A DNA stretch of 64,000 nt from an uncultured Ruminiclostridium sp. (GCA_947630175.1 CANRGJ010000001.1:344165-408164); one strand, 5' to 3'. Positions 1 to 9,713 are shown, counted from the first letter of the stretch. Made by a program: numbers and translations. Notes: generated by a model from the letters alone, not told the origin.

Positions 1-37
1 CTAAACTGATAAAAATAAATTATGAGAGGTATATAAA

Positions 38-2665
38 ATGAAGTGGACAAGCCTTAATGATTTAAGAGAAAGCTACCTTAAATTTTTTGAAAGTAAGGGA
101 CATCTGAGAATGGATTCTGCTCCTCTTGTTCCACAGGGCGACAACTCTGTTCTTCTTATCAATGCGGGAATGACGCCTTTGAAAAAATACTTTCAGGGCG
201 TTGAAACTCCTCCCTGCAAAAGAGTGACCACCTGCCAAAAATGCATACGCACTCCCGATATAGAAAATGTGGGCAAAACTGCGCGCCACGGAACATACTT
301 TGAAATGCTGGGTAATTTTTCCTTCGGCGATTATTTTAAGCACGAGGCGACAGCGTGGGCCTGGGAATATCTTACCAAGGTGCTTGAAATTCCTGAGGAC
401 AGGCTTTGGGTCACCATATATGAAGAAGACGACGAAGCGGGAGATATATGGGCCAATGAGATAGGCGTTCCTAGAGAAAGAATAATTAAATTGGGAAAGA
501 AGGATAATTTCTGGGAACACGGCAGTGGTCCCTGCGGTCCTTGCTCTGAAATACACTTTGACAGAGGAGAAAAATACGGTCCTTTCATAGATTTTGAGCA
601 GGCGGGAGAATGCGACCGCATAATTGAAATATGGAACCTTGTATTCACTCAGTTTGACAATGACGGCAACGGAAATTACACCATGCTTGCAAACAAAAAC
701 ATTGACACAGGTATGGGACTTGACCGTCTTGCCTGTGTAATGCAGGGCGTTGATAATATGTTTGAGGTGGATACAGCTCAGAATATTATCAAGACGATTT
801 GCGATATCACAGGAAAAAAATATAAGGAAAATGAAAAAGACGACGTTTCTATCCGTGTTATTACCGACCACGTCAGAGCAAGCACGTTCCTTATCGGCGA
901 CGGAGTAAGGCCCTCCAACGAAGGAAGAGGATATGTTCTCAGAAGGCTTATCAGGAGAGCCGCCCGTCACGGAAGACTGCTCGGAATGAACGAGAGCTTT
1001 TTGTATAAAGTAGCTGACAGCGTTATAAATGAAAATGCGCCCGCATATCCCGAAGTGGTTGAAAAACGTGAGTATATCAAAAAAGTTCTGCAAACCGAAG
1101 AAGACAGCTTCAACAAAACTGTTGAAAAAGGCACTCAGATCTTGCAGGACCTGATTGACAAGATGGATACAAACAGTATTCTCAGCGGCGAAGAAGTTTT
1201 CAAGCTCCACGATACCTACGGATTCCCTCTCGACCTTACAAAAGAGATACTGGCAGAAAAGAATCTCAAGCTGGACGAAAAGAGATTTTTTGAACTTATG
1301 GATAAGCAGCGTACTACCGCCCGTTCAAATCAATCCTTCAAAGGCGGTTGGGACGAGGCGTCGCTTGATTCATTCAACGGTTATTCCACTAAATTCGTTG
1401 GTTATGAAAAGCTATCCTGCGATACGCAGCTTAAAGTTATCCTGAAAGACGGTCAGACTGTTGAAAGCTGCTCTGAAGGAGATGAGGTCGTAGTTTTAAT
1501 AGAAACTACTCCCTTCTATGCTGAAAGCGGCGGACAGGTCGGAGATAAAGGTACTATCACAAATGGCGACAATGTACTGTCTGTTCTTGATACAAAGAAA
1601 CTTGGCGGTGGACAGTTTGTATGTGAATGTCGTGTAGAAAGCGGTTCATTCTATATAAATGATAATGTGACCGCACAGGTAGATGAACAGCTCCGTATGG
1701 CGACTGCAAGAAACCATACCTGCGCTCACCTGCTCCAGGCCGCATTGCGCCGTGTACTTGGCGATCACGTTCATCAGTCGGGTTCATACGTTGACCCATA
1801 TAAGTGCAGATTTGACTTTTCACACTTCAGCGCAATGACTCCCGAAGAGATCACAGAAGTCGAAAAAATCGTAAATGAAGAAATACTTAAAGCTACACCT
1901 GTAACTACCGAGGAGCTTCCTATTGAAGAGGCGCAGAAGAGAGGAGCAATGGCTCTGTTCGGAGAAAAATATGGCAAGATCGTAAGAGTGGTTACCGTCC
2001 CCGGATTTTCAACCGAATTCTGCGGAGGTACACATCTTACGAATACCGCCCAGGCAGGTCTGTTCAAAATTGTAACGGAAACCTCCGTTGCCAGCGGAGT
2101 AAGACGCATCGAAGCAATAACAGGTCTTGAAGTTATCTCTGCGTTTAACGCGTTGAATTATATGGTGGGCAAAATTGCATCTACCATCAAGGTGTCAAGC
2201 GAAAGCGCAATTATAAGCCGCTGTGAAAGCTTGCAGACCGAAGTACACGATTTAAAAAAGGAAATAGACCGCTTAAACGAGCAGATTTCTGCCTCTCAGC
2301 TTAAAGGTCTGTATGATAATCCCGAAGAGGTCAACGGTATCAAGATAATCACTGCAATGCTTACAGGTACATCAGGCGAAAATCTGAAAAAAGCGGCTGA
2401 TCAGATAAAGAGCAAGGAAGGTAGCTTTATTGCTGTTCTTGCGGGAGTGGCTGACGGAAAGGGCAACTTTGTCTGCTGCTGCAGCAAAGAGGCAGTTGAC
2501 AAAGGCGCAAACGCAGGTCAGATAGTGCGCAAGGTTGCGGAAATAACGGGCGCTAAAGGCGGCGGAAAGCCTGATATGGCAATGTCAGGCATAGGCGATA
2601 CTACCAAAATAGACGAGGCGCTTATGTCGGTCAAAGCAATAGCAGAAGAAATGCTGAAAAATTAA
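38..2665 (+). CDS. alaS: Alanyl-tRNA synthetase
   Basis: Charges tRNA-Ala with alanine in the cytoplasm and edits mischarged Ser or Gly. At 875 aa it has the usual bacterial length. The class II catalytic core fills roughly residues 1-240 and contains GMGLDRLACVMQG, typical of motif 3. The editing domain carries both zinc/active-site elements, HTCAH near residue 560 and FCGGTH near residue 661. The C-terminal part (about 710-870) has a coiled coil followed by a Gly-rich DHHA1-type domain. The start is supported by a GAGAGG box at 24-29. The next gene begins 19 bp after the stop, so the two are probably co-transcribed. The identification is secure. Confidence 0.98.
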   Translation: MKWTSLNDLRESYLKFFESKGHLRMDSAPLVPQGDNSVLLINAGMTPLKKYFQGVETPPCKRVTTCQKCIRTPDIENVGKTARHGTYFEMLGNFSFGDYFKHEATAWAWEYLTKVLEIPEDRLWVTIYEEDDEAGDIWANEIGVPRERIIKLGKKDNFWEHGSGPCGPCSEIHFDRGEKYGPFIDFEQAGECDRIIEIWNLVFTQFDNDGNGNYTMLANKNIDTGMGLDRLACVMQGVDNMFEVDTAQNIIKTICDITGKKYKENEKDDVSIRVITDHVRASTFLIGDGVRPSNEGRGYVLRRLIRRAARHGRLLGMNESFLYKVADSVINENAPAYPEVVEKREYIKKVLQTEEDSFNKTVEKGTQILQDLIDKMDTNSILSGEEVFKLHDTYGFPLDLTKEILAEKNLKLDEKRFFELMDKQRTTARSNQSFKGGWDEASLDSFNGYSTKFVGYEKLSCDTQLKVILKDGQTVESCSEGDEVVVLIETTPFYAESGGQVGDKGTITNGDNVLSVLDTKKLGGGQFVCECRVESGSFYINDNVTAQVDEQLRMATARNHTCAHLLQAALRRVLGDHVHQSGSYVDPYKCRFDFSHFSAMTPEEITEVEKIVNEEILKATPVTTEELPIEEAQKRGAMALFGEKYGKIVRVVTVPGFSTEFCGGTHLTNTAQAGLFKIVTETSVASGVRRIEAITGLEVISAFNALNYMVGKIASTIKVSSESAIISRCESLQTEVHDLKKEIDRLNEQISASQLKGLYDNPEEVNGIKIITAMLTGTSGENLKKAADQIKSKEGSFIAVLAGVADGKGNFVCCCSKEAVDKGANAGQIVRKVAEITGAKGGGKPDMAMSGIGDTTKIDEALMSVKAIAEEMLKN

Positions 2666-2684
2666 TATAAATAAGGAGCATAAA

Positions 2685-3026
2685 ATGGAAAATTGTCTTT
2701 TTTGTAAAATAATTAATGGGGAGATCCCTTCGTCAAAAGTGTATGAAGATGATGAAATTCTGGCATTTAAAGACATAAGCCCTATGGCGCCCGTTCATAT
2801 CCTGATAATTCCAAAGACACATATTGACGGAGCAGATAAATTAAACGAAAGCAATTCAGCTGTCGTTTCCAAAATATTCACTGTTGCGGCAAAATTGGCT
2901 GAGGAATTAAAGCTGGAAAACGGATTCAGAATAGTGACAAACGTAGGTGAGGACGGCGGCCAGACTGTAAGGCATCTTCATTTTCACCTTTTAGGCGGCG
3001 AAAAGCTGAATACAAAGCTCTGCTGA
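2685..3026 (+). CDS. HIT family (histidine triad) nucleotide-binding protein
   Basis: Small cytoplasmic hydrolase of the HIT superfamily; these usually act on nucleotide phosphoramidates or dinucleotides. The 113-aa protein has the family's N-terminal signature CLFCKIINGEIPSSKVYEDD and the catalytic triad motif HLHFHLLGG near residues 97-105. Length and architecture are typical of the HinT/PKCI branch. It follows alaS with a 19-bp gap containing an AAGGAG ribosome-binding site, a linkage seen in other Clostridia. The family is certain; the physiological substrate is not known. Confidence 0.93.
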   Translation: MENCLFCKIINGEIPSSKVYEDDEILAFKDISPMAPVHILIIPKTHIDGADKLNESNSAVVSKIFTVAAKLAEELKLENGFRIVTNVGEDGGQTVRHLHFHLLGGEKLNTKLC

Positions 3027-3090
3027 AAACTGAACATATATAAAAGCTGAAAGGAGAAATGCTTTTCCCTTAAAAAAGCATATTGAAATT

Positions 3091-5103
3091 ATGAAGCACA
3101 AATTAGGCTTAATAGGTTTTTCATACCTTGCTGGTCTTATTTGTGCTACAATTTTTAATTCCCTGATTATTTTTTGTTTAGCAGGACTTGTTTTTGCTGT
3201 TTCTCTTGCACTTTTATTTTTTAAGAAGAATAAGTTTGCAATAATGCTTTTTACCGTTTCTGCTGCAATGGCTGTTTACGGAATATATACTGTGTTGGTG
3301 TATGAGCCTGTCGTTGCCAACGACGGAAAAACGGTTGAAATAACAGGTGTTGTATCAGAAGTGCGCCGTTATTCAAATGATACCGCATCATATATAATTG
3401 ATACAAATATAGACGGAGTGGACACATCTGTCACTTTATTTTCATCAGATACACAGTGTGCGGTCGGAGATCATATAAGTTTCAGCGGAAAACTGTCAAA
3501 GCTGACTGACAACACAGAATTTGCAGAAGAAAGCTACTATAAAACCAAAGGAATATTTTTAAAGGCAATCTCTTCTTCAGGAATCGAAATCACGCCGGAT
3601 GATTCGTTTAACCTCAAGTCGTGCATAATAAATTACAGCGACTACATAGGAACAAGGATAAAAACTATGCTCCCAGGTGAAGAAGGAGATTTACTGAAAG
3701 CACTGTTTCTCGGAGATAAATCAGGCTTGTCAGATACGTTGTCGAGCAATATAAAACGTGCGGGGATAAGTCATTTTACAGCAGTTTCAGGTATGCACCT
3801 TACAATAATTTCTCATATCTTAATGCTTATTATAGCTATCACTCCTCTGAGAAAACACAGATTTTTCAGATTTGCAACGCTTTCTGTCCTTATTTTTATG
3901 TTTATGCTGTTTTTCAGAATGTCGGTTTCCGTTATAAGGGCAGGAATAATGCTTATTGTGTTTTACGGTTCTGAGCTTTTTATGAGAAAAGGAAGCACGC
4001 TCAATTCTATGGGAATAGCAGTTCTTGCAATAACGCTGTTCCAGCCTTATTCCTGTCTTGATACAGGTCTGCTTTTATCTTTGGCAGGTACTTTCGGAAT
4101 AGGAGTTTTATCCCCGTTTTTCTGTAAAAGACTGCGCTCTAATTCATTTAAACCTTTTAAAACAGCACTTATCGGTTCGGCGTGTGCTACTTTATGTACT
4201 TTTCCGCTGAGCTGCTTGTTCTTTGGCGGATTTTCTACTTTAGGCATTGTTATGAATATGCTCCTTTATCCCTTGTTCCTCTCTGCACTTGTATGCCTTA
4301 CGCTTTTTGCAATAACAGGCGGAGTGGGATACGGATTTATGTTCGTTGCAGGATTATGCGCAAAGGCAATGATAGCGGCTATAAATCTGTTCGGCGGCTT
4401 TAAATACAGCTATATCAGCTTACATTATGATTTTCTGGGAATGATATTCGCCTTTTCCGTAATTTTTATAATTGCCGTCTATTTGATATTCAAAAGTCCC
4501 CAAAGGACGTCAATGGCGATAGGAATATCGTTTTGTGCTATCGTGGGCTGTGTTACCGCAGAAAATTGTCTTGATATGAATAAAACAAAGCTGCTTATGT
4601 ATTCAGACGGAGACGATGCCTGCGTTATTGTTGAAAAGCAGTCGGCAATATGTGTTATTGCCAGCGATGATTCAAACGATATTCTGAATTATATTACAGA
4701 ATATTTTCAAAACAGCTTTTGGGACAAATTATCGGTAATTAAAATAATAGACAGCTCGCACAATAATATAAAAGCCTTTGAAGAAATACCTTGTCAGGTA
4801 TTTTCTCCTCCCGAAAAGAATGACAGATCATATACAGTGGGAGATGAGATAAGCGTTTCATTCGGAGAGAAATACGGAACGATAGCCTTTGAAGGCACGT
4901 CAGTAACCGTTTCGCCTACCGCTGAGCCGAAAGACGACAGCATATGTGTGATTTACGGCTATAAGAAAAAAGTCCCCGAGCTTTCGGGAAAGGTTTTCTG
5001 CTCAAGCAGAAGAATAGACGACAGCTACGATTTTGTTAATCTTTATTACGATACGGCAGAATATTATGTAAGTAAAACCATACTTCAAAATATGCATAGG
5101 TAA
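3091..5103 (+). CDS. comEC: ComEC/Rec2 family DNA internalization-related membrane protein
   Basis: Integral membrane protein of the ComEC family, which forms the channel carrying single-stranded DNA across the cytoplasmic membrane during natural transformation. Hydrophobic N-terminal segments are followed by a DUF4131-like soluble region (about 60-170), then the Competence domain from about residue 200, with GISHFTAVSGMHL and about eight membrane helices to about 470. The C-terminal ~170 residues occupy the place of the metallo-beta-lactamase-like nuclease domain, but I see no HxHxDH metal-binding motif, so that domain looks degenerate. The ATG at 3091 lacks a good ribosome-binding site; the nearest strong one precedes a four-codon reading frame at 3059. 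holA starts 10 bp downstream. Confidence 0.88.
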   Translation: MKHKLGLIGFSYLAGLICATIFNSLIIFCLAGLVFAVSLALLFFKKNKFAIMLFTVSAAMAVYGIYTVLVYEPVVANDGKTVEITGVVSEVRRYSNDTASYIIDTNIDGVDTSVTLFSSDTQCAVGDHISFSGKLSKLTDNTEFAEESYYKTKGIFLKAISSSGIEITPDDSFNLKSCIINYSDYIGTRIKTMLPGEEGDLLKALFLGDKSGLSDTLSSNIKRAGISHFTAVSGMHLTIISHILMLIIAITPLRKHRFFRFATLSVLIFMFMLFFRMSVSVIRAGIMLIVFYGSELFMRKGSTLNSMGIAVLAITLFQPYSCLDTGLLLSLAGTFGIGVLSPFFCKRLRSNSFKPFKTALIGSACATLCTFPLSCLFFGGFSTLGIVMNMLLYPLFLSALVCLTLFAITGGVGYGFMFVAGLCAKAMIAAINLFGGFKYSYISLHYDFLGMIFAFSVIFIIAVYLIFKSPQRTSMAIGISFCAIVGCVTAENCLDMNKTKLLMYSDGDDACVIVEKQSAICVIASDDSNDILNYITEYFQNSFWDKLSVIKIIDSSHNNIKAFEEIPCQVFSPPEKNDRSYTVGDEISVSFGEKYGTIAFEGTSVTVSPTAEPKDDSICVIYGYKKKVPELSGKVFCSSRRIDDSYDFVNLYYDTAEYYVSKTILQNMHR

Positions 5104-5113
5104 AGGAGAAAAT

Positions 5114-6139
5114 ATGCCTGTTATTACTGAAACCAAATTAAGCGCCGATATAAAAAAAGGCGTATTTTACCCGGTATATTTTTTTTACGGAGAAGAAGCA
5201 TTTCTCACAAAAATGTATGCCGATAGGATAAAAACAAAAGCCTTGGGTGAGCAACCAATCGATATAAATCTTTTGGAAATGAGTGGCAATCCCGATTTAT
5301 CGGTACTGTCAGAGCAAATTCAGGCTGTTCCCTTTTTCGCTGAACATAAGGTGATTATGATAAACGACTTTAGTATTGAAAAGGTAGCAGATTCTGACGT
5401 TGAACCGTTTAAAGAAATCATTCAAAATGTTCCGGATACAACAATACTTATTTTTTATCTAACAAATTGCACTTTCTCATTAAGGTCGGAAAAAGTAAAA
5501 AAGATATTTGAGGCTATTAAGGAAAACGCCTGCGTATGCGAATTTACTCCTCTCAATCAAATGAAGATAGGAGAACTGATCTGCAAAAAGGTCGCTAAGC
5601 AGAAACGTGTCATTTCAAGAACGACCGCTGAATATTTAGCCGAAATAACCGCTTGCGATATGACTATGGCGTCAACGGAAACTGCCAAGCTATGTAGCTA
5701 TGTTGATGAAGGTCAGGAGATAACAAGGGAAATTGTAGATCGAACAGTTGCAAAACAGCTTGAAACAAAGGTATACACGCTGTCTGATGCGATAATTTCA
5801 AAAAATAAAAACAAGGCATTTACAATTTTAGGAGAATTATTTGAACAAAGAGCTAAAGCCGTACAGATCCTATCATCCCTCGGCGACGCTTATGCTGACT
5901 ATTATTATGTAAAAACAGCAAAAGAAAAAGGAATAATACCTCAGCAGGTAGTCGAGGAATTCGGCTATAACAAAAAAAGAGCCTTTATCGTTTCAAAAAA
6001 ATACAATGAATCTGCAAAAATGGATTTAAATGATATAAGAAATGCCATTGAAATAATTTTTGAAGCAGATACAAAGTGCAAATCAATAAACGTAAACGAA
6101 AAGCTCCTTATGGAGGAAGTCCTCTTGAAATTGTTATAA
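5114..6139 (+). CDS. holA: DNA polymerase III subunit delta
   Basis: Delta subunit of the clamp-loader complex, which opens the beta sliding clamp during replication. The 341-aa length fits HolA. The N-terminal part has the family's YFFYGEEAFL motif (about residues 19-28), followed by the AAA+-like region and a helical C-terminal collar domain from about 215. In many Firmicutes holA follows comEC directly, as here (10-bp gap with an AAGGAG site), which supports both assignments. The gene runs to within 20 bp of the next start, so comEC, holA and the Toprim gene are likely one transcript. Confidence 0.92.
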   Translation: MPVITETKLSADIKKGVFYPVYFFYGEEAFLTKMYADRIKTKALGEQPIDINLLEMSGNPDLSVLSEQIQAVPFFAEHKVIMINDFSIEKVADSDVEPFKEIIQNVPDTTILIFYLTNCTFSLRSEKVKKIFEAIKENACVCEFTPLNQMKIGELICKKVAKQKRVISRTTAEYLAEITACDMTMASTETAKLCSYVDEGQEITREIVDRTVAKQLETKVYTLSDAIISKNKNKAFTILGELFEQRAKAVQILSSLGDAYADYYYVKTAKEKGIIPQQVVEEFGYNKKRAFIVSKKYNESAKMDLNDIRNAIEIIFEADTKCKSINVNEKLLMEEVLLKLL

Positions 6140-6159
6140 AATATCGGAAAGGACAGAAA

Positions 6160-6747
6160 ATGCTACATCTGAAACAGGCGGTAATTGTTGAAGGAAAATA
6201 TGATAAAATAAAAATTTCATCAATAATAGATTCTCTGATTATAACAACAGACGGCTTTTCGATTTTTAAGGATAAGGAAAAAATGGCGTTGATAAAGGAG
6301 TTAGCAGAAAAAGACGGAGTTATTATTCTGACAGACAGCGACAGCGCAGGCTTTAAAATCAGAAATTATATCAAAGGGTGCACTTCTAAAGGCAAAATAA
6401 CAAATATCTACATTCCTGAAATAATGGGCAAAGAAAAACGCAAAGCCGTTCCCTCAAAAGAAGGCAAGCTGGGTGTTGAGGGAATGTCGACCAAAATCCT
6501 TATCGATGCATTTGAAAAAATGGGAATATGCGTCAGTGAAACAGAAAAAAGATCCGCCGATATATTTACAAGGGCAAGGCTGTTTGACGACGGATTTATC
6601 GGACAAGCCAATTCTGATATAAAAAGGCAGAAACTGCTCAAAGAGCTTTCCTTGCCGTCAACTCTTTCTGTTACGGCAATTATTGAGGTTCTTAACGCAA
6701 TGTTCACGGAAGAAGAATATGAAAATGCCGTCAAAAAAATTATATAA
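6160..6747 (+). CDS. Toprim domain protein with DUF4093 (RNase M5-like)
   Basis: A 195-aa protein with an N-terminal Toprim fold: the catalytic glutamate is in VIVEGKYDK (about residues 8-16) and the metal-binding DxD in ILTDSDSAG. The C-terminal 80 residues resemble DUF4093, which accompanies Toprim domains in Clostridia. Toprim proteins of this size include RNase M5, which matures 5S rRNA, so a related RNA-cleaving role is plausible but not shown. I chose the ATG at 6160 because it follows a GGAAAGGA box, whereas the upstream ATG at 6076 lies inside holA and would add a basic tail with no family counterpart. Confidence 0.75.
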   Translation: MLHLKQAVIVEGKYDKIKISSIIDSLIITTDGFSIFKDKEKMALIKELAEKDGVIILTDSDSAGFKIRNYIKGCTSKGKITNIYIPEIMGKEKRKAVPSKEGKLGVEGMSTKILIDAFEKMGICVSETEKRSADIFTRARLFDDGFIGQANSDIKRQKLLKELSLPSTLSVTAIIEVLNAMFTEEEYENAVKKII

Positions 6748-6769
6748 GAAAATTGTTACCATTTTGTAA

Positions 6770-6798
6770 TTGACTTAAATAACATTTTTTGCTATAAT
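6770..6798 (+). promoter_or_regulatory. Sigma-A promoter for the MBOAT/DHHW operon
   Basis: TTGACT at 6770-6775 and TATAAT at 6793-6798 are separated by exactly 17 bp. They lie about 40 bp upstream of the MBOAT start codon and just after the end of the preceding operon. Confidence 0.75.
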
Positions 6799-6835
6799 TT
6801 TCGTAATGTAATTTTATATTTGGAAGGTTATTTCA

Positions 6836-8245
6836 ATGGTATTTTCCAGTCTTACGTTTATGTTTTTATTTCTGCCGATAGTGCTTATAGTTTATTATAT
6901 TGCGCCAAAACAGCTGAAAAATCTGTTCATACTGATAAGCGGACTTATCTTTTATGCATGGGGCGAGCCGCTTTATGTGCTTGTTATGATCGCATCTACG
7001 CTTATCGACTATACAGCGGGACTCCTTATTCACAAATTCGATGATAAAAACGCTATCAGACGGCTTTGCCTTATAGTTTCACTGGTGATGAATCTGGGAC
7101 TTTTGGGAGTGTTTAAATACAGCGGATTTGTATTGGAAAATATAGATACTATATTTGGTACAGCATTTTACGACCCGGAGCACGTTCTTCCCCTCCCGAT
7201 AGGTATCAGCTTTTTTACTTTCCAGTCAATGTCTTATACAATAGATATGTATATGCGGAAAATAAAGGTCCAGAAAAATCCTATTTCATTTGCCGCATTT
7301 GTGACCTTGTTCCCTCAGATAGTGGCAGGTCCTATTGTGAGATATGACGATATTGCGGCTGAGCTGGACGACAGAACGATAAATTTAGACTGCTTATACG
7401 AAGGTATAATCAAATTTATTACAGGACTTGGAAAAAAGGTACTTATAGCAAATAATATCGGAATGTTATGGACGACCGTCAAAGGATTTGAAACAGGAGA
7501 ATTGTCCGTACTGACCGCCTGGCTCGGAATAATTGCGTATACGTTCCAGATATATTTTGATTTTTCCGGTTATTCGGATATGGCTATCGGGTTAGGAAAG
7601 ATGATGGGATTTAATTTCCCGCAGAACTTTAATTATCCGTATCAATCAAAGAGCATAAGCGAATTTTGGCGCAGATGGCATATAACCTTGGGCGCATGGT
7701 TCAAAAGTTATGTTTACTTCCCTCTCGGCGGCAGCCGTAAGGGTATGAAAAGAACAGTTTTTAACCTTGCCGTTGTCTGGCTCCTTACGGGTATATGGCA
7801 TGGTGCAAGCTGGAATTTTATTTTGTGGGGCGTTTTATACGGAGTCGTAATAATACTTGAAAAGCTGTTTCTCGGAAAAATACTTGACAGAATACCGTCA
7901 TTTTTCTCTTGGTTTTATACAATGCTGTTGGTCGTTTTAGGCTGGGTATTGTTTGACACCGCAAACCTTCCTACCGCTTTCGGATATATGGGCTCTATGT
8001 TTGGCGGAACGGGAATTTTATTTGACGATCAGGGATTGTATCTGCTTAAGAATTATGCAGTTATACTTGTCGTTGCGGCATTTGCCTGCACAGACGCTTT
8101 CAAAAAGCTCATAGAGTGGGCGAAAACGAAAATTCCTGTGGTAATAAATTATTCTACTCCTATTGCGAAATTTGCAATTTTGTTTTTCTCCACAGCATAT
8201 CTTGCAAATGCAACATACAATCCGTTCCTGTATTTTAACTTTTAA
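6836..8245 (+). CDS. MBOAT family O-acyltransferase (AlgI/DltB-like)
   Basis: Polytopic membrane acyltransferase, 469 aa, that moves acyl groups (usually acetyl) across the membrane onto an extracytoplasmic polymer. The N-terminus starts in hydrophobic helices, and the MBOAT signature follows: FWRRWHITLGAWFKSYVYFP near residues 280-300 and the invariant histidine in GIWHGASWNF near 320. Length and motif order match AlgI/PatA/DltB relatives. The next gene, 18 bp downstream, is a DHHW-type partner; in known systems such partners deliver or complete the transfer. The target (exopolysaccharide, teichoic acid or peptidoglycan) cannot be read from the sequence. Confidence 0.92.
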   Translation: MVFSSLTFMFLFLPIVLIVYYIAPKQLKNLFILISGLIFYAWGEPLYVLVMIASTLIDYTAGLLIHKFDDKNAIRRLCLIVSLVMNLGLLGVFKYSGFVLENIDTIFGTAFYDPEHVLPLPIGISFFTFQSMSYTIDMYMRKIKVQKNPISFAAFVTLFPQIVAGPIVRYDDIAAELDDRTINLDCLYEGIIKFITGLGKKVLIANNIGMLWTTVKGFETGELSVLTAWLGIIAYTFQIYFDFSGYSDMAIGLGKMMGFNFPQNFNYPYQSKSISEFWRRWHITLGAWFKSYVYFPLGGSRKGMKRTVFNLAVVWLLTGIWHGASWNFILWGVLYGVVIILEKLFLGKILDRIPSFFSWFYTMLLVVLGWVLFDTANLPTAFGYMGSMFGGTGILFDDQGLYLLKNYAVILVVAAFACTDAFKKLIEWAKTKIPVVINYSTPIAKFAILFFSTAYLANATYNPFLYFNF

Positions 8246-8263
8246 AAAGGAGGTGCTGTTACA

Positions 8264-9448
8264 GTGAAAGATTTTTATAAAAAAATAATGATAGGATTAT
8301 TTGCGCTGTTTTTGATAACAATTCCTGTTCTCACCTTTGTTTATATGCCGAAAGAAGAAAGACCTTTTTCTGAAAATGAAAATAAGTATCTTACCGCTTT
8401 TCCGAATTTTTCATTAAGAACATACAAAGATAAAACGTTTATGAACGGTTTCGACGAATGGCTTTCAGACAGATTTCTTGCACGGGAACAATGGATAATA
8501 TTCAAAAATAATACTGATATGGCAATCGGCAAGGACGAAATAAACGGCGTTTTTATAAGAAACAATATGATGATGCAGGTTTGGAAAGATTATGACGAGG
8601 AGCTGCTGCAAAAAAATATAAAATCAGTAAATAATTTTATTAAAAATCATCCTGACATTGAAGCGTATTTTATGCTTGTTCCAAACGCTCAGGAGATCTA
8701 CTCCGACACACTTCCCGCATTTGCTGTTGTGGGAGACCAAAATAAGTTTATAAATGATTTTTACTCATCTCTTGACGGATTTGCCGGAACAATAGACGCT
8801 TATTCCATTCTTTCTCAGGCAAGAGAGGACGATTCGTATATCTATTACAGAACAGACCATCACTGGACCAGCTATGGAGCTTATCTGGGATATAAGGCGG
8901 CAGGTGAAGAGCTGGGATATACTCCTAAAAAAATCGATGAATTTTCCATAGAGCATGCAAGCTATGACTTCAGAGGCACGCTGTTTTCAAAAACACTTGA
9001 TTTTAATATTACGCCTGATGTAATAGATTATTACACCTTAACTGAAAACGAGCCGAAAGTTAAGGTATCGGTGTACAACGAAAACTCGAACGTATTGAAC
9101 GGTAATATTAAGTATGATGAATACGACAGCTTATACTTCAGAGAATTTTTGGACGTTAAAGATAAATATTCTTCTTTTCTCGGGCAAAACTCTCCTATTG
9201 TGACTATTGAGTCGGATATTGCAGACAATGACCGTTCTTTGCTTATCATAAAAGACAGCTACGCTCATTCAATGATACCGTTTCTTGCCAAAGAATACAG
9301 CAAGATAACAATGATAGATTTAAGATATATACGCACTGATTTTCAGACGTTTGTTTCTCCTGATGATTATGACCAGCTGCTGTTCTTATACAACGTCATA
9401 ACATTTTCAGAGGATGAAAATATCGTAAAGCTCAATTTCAGCAAATAA
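8264..9448 (+). CDS. DHHW family protein (AlgJ/AlgX-like, SGNH-type)
   Basis: A 394-aa protein with one N-terminal transmembrane anchor or uncleaved signal (about residues 5-27) and an extracytoplasmic domain. It carries YYRTDHHWTSYGAY with the DHHW motif at about residues 197-200 and a later IIKDSYAHSMIPF block, which supplies the serine of an SGNH-type site. DHHW proteins usually sit next to an MBOAT acyltransferase, as here, and are thought to take part in polymer O-acetylation. Translation begins at GTG 8264, preceded by AAGGAGG at 8247-8253. A terminator follows within 30 bp, so this closes the two-gene operon. Confidence 0.88.
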   Translation: MKDFYKKIMIGLFALFLITIPVLTFVYMPKEERPFSENENKYLTAFPNFSLRTYKDKTFMNGFDEWLSDRFLAREQWIIFKNNTDMAIGKDEINGVFIRNNMMMQVWKDYDEELLQKNIKSVNNFIKNHPDIEAYFMLVPNAQEIYSDTLPAFAVVGDQNKFINDFYSSLDGFAGTIDAYSILSQAREDDSYIYYRTDHHWTSYGAYLGYKAAGEELGYTPKKIDEFSIEHASYDFRGTLFSKTLDFNITPDVIDYYTLTENEPKVKVSVYNENSNVLNGNIKYDEYDSLYFREFLDVKDKYSSFLGQNSPIVTIESDIADNDRSLLIIKDSYAHSMIPFLAKEYSKITMIDLRYIRTDFQTFVSPDDYDQLLFLYNVITFSEDENIVKLNFSK

Positions 9449-9476
9449 AATTTTCCCGCTTGGCCTTCCTTTTGAC

Positions 9477-9516
9477 AAAAAGCTCCCCTTTGAAATACAG
9501 TCAAAGGGAAGCTTTT
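9477..9516. terminator. Bidirectional intrinsic terminator
   Basis: An almost perfect stem (AAAAGCTcCCCTTTGA / TCAAAGGGaAGCTTTT) has an A-run on its left and a T-run on its right, so it can end transcripts from both sides. It separates the + strand MBOAT/DHHW operon from the - strand precursor-peptide block. The roughly 190 bp between it and the first precursor relic hold only a weak leader-like trace at about 9570-9600. Confidence 0.85.
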
Positions 9517-9713
9517 CATATTTAAAACTTAAATCAAAGAGTTTTGAAAAAATATTTAGTATGTATCCGCCGCCGGCAACAGCGCCGAGCTTTTGTATTT
9601 TGTAAGTAAACCTACCGTTTGGGTCCAGCGCCCGACAGCTCAGTGCCATAGTCAGAAATCAGCGGAAAACGCCGCAACAGAGTTTGTCAAGGCAAGTTGA
9701 GAGATGAGTATGA

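Noticed and set aside
62..1210. A 382-codon open frame on the - strand inside alaS
   Set aside because: It is fully antisense to a highly conserved gene, has no ribosome-binding site or domain, and results from codon bias of alaS.
9407..9649. An 80-codon - strand frame over the terminator
   Set aside because: It runs through a clear bidirectional terminator and into the end of the DHHW gene; only its GAVAGGG string is of interest and is reported as a weak relic.
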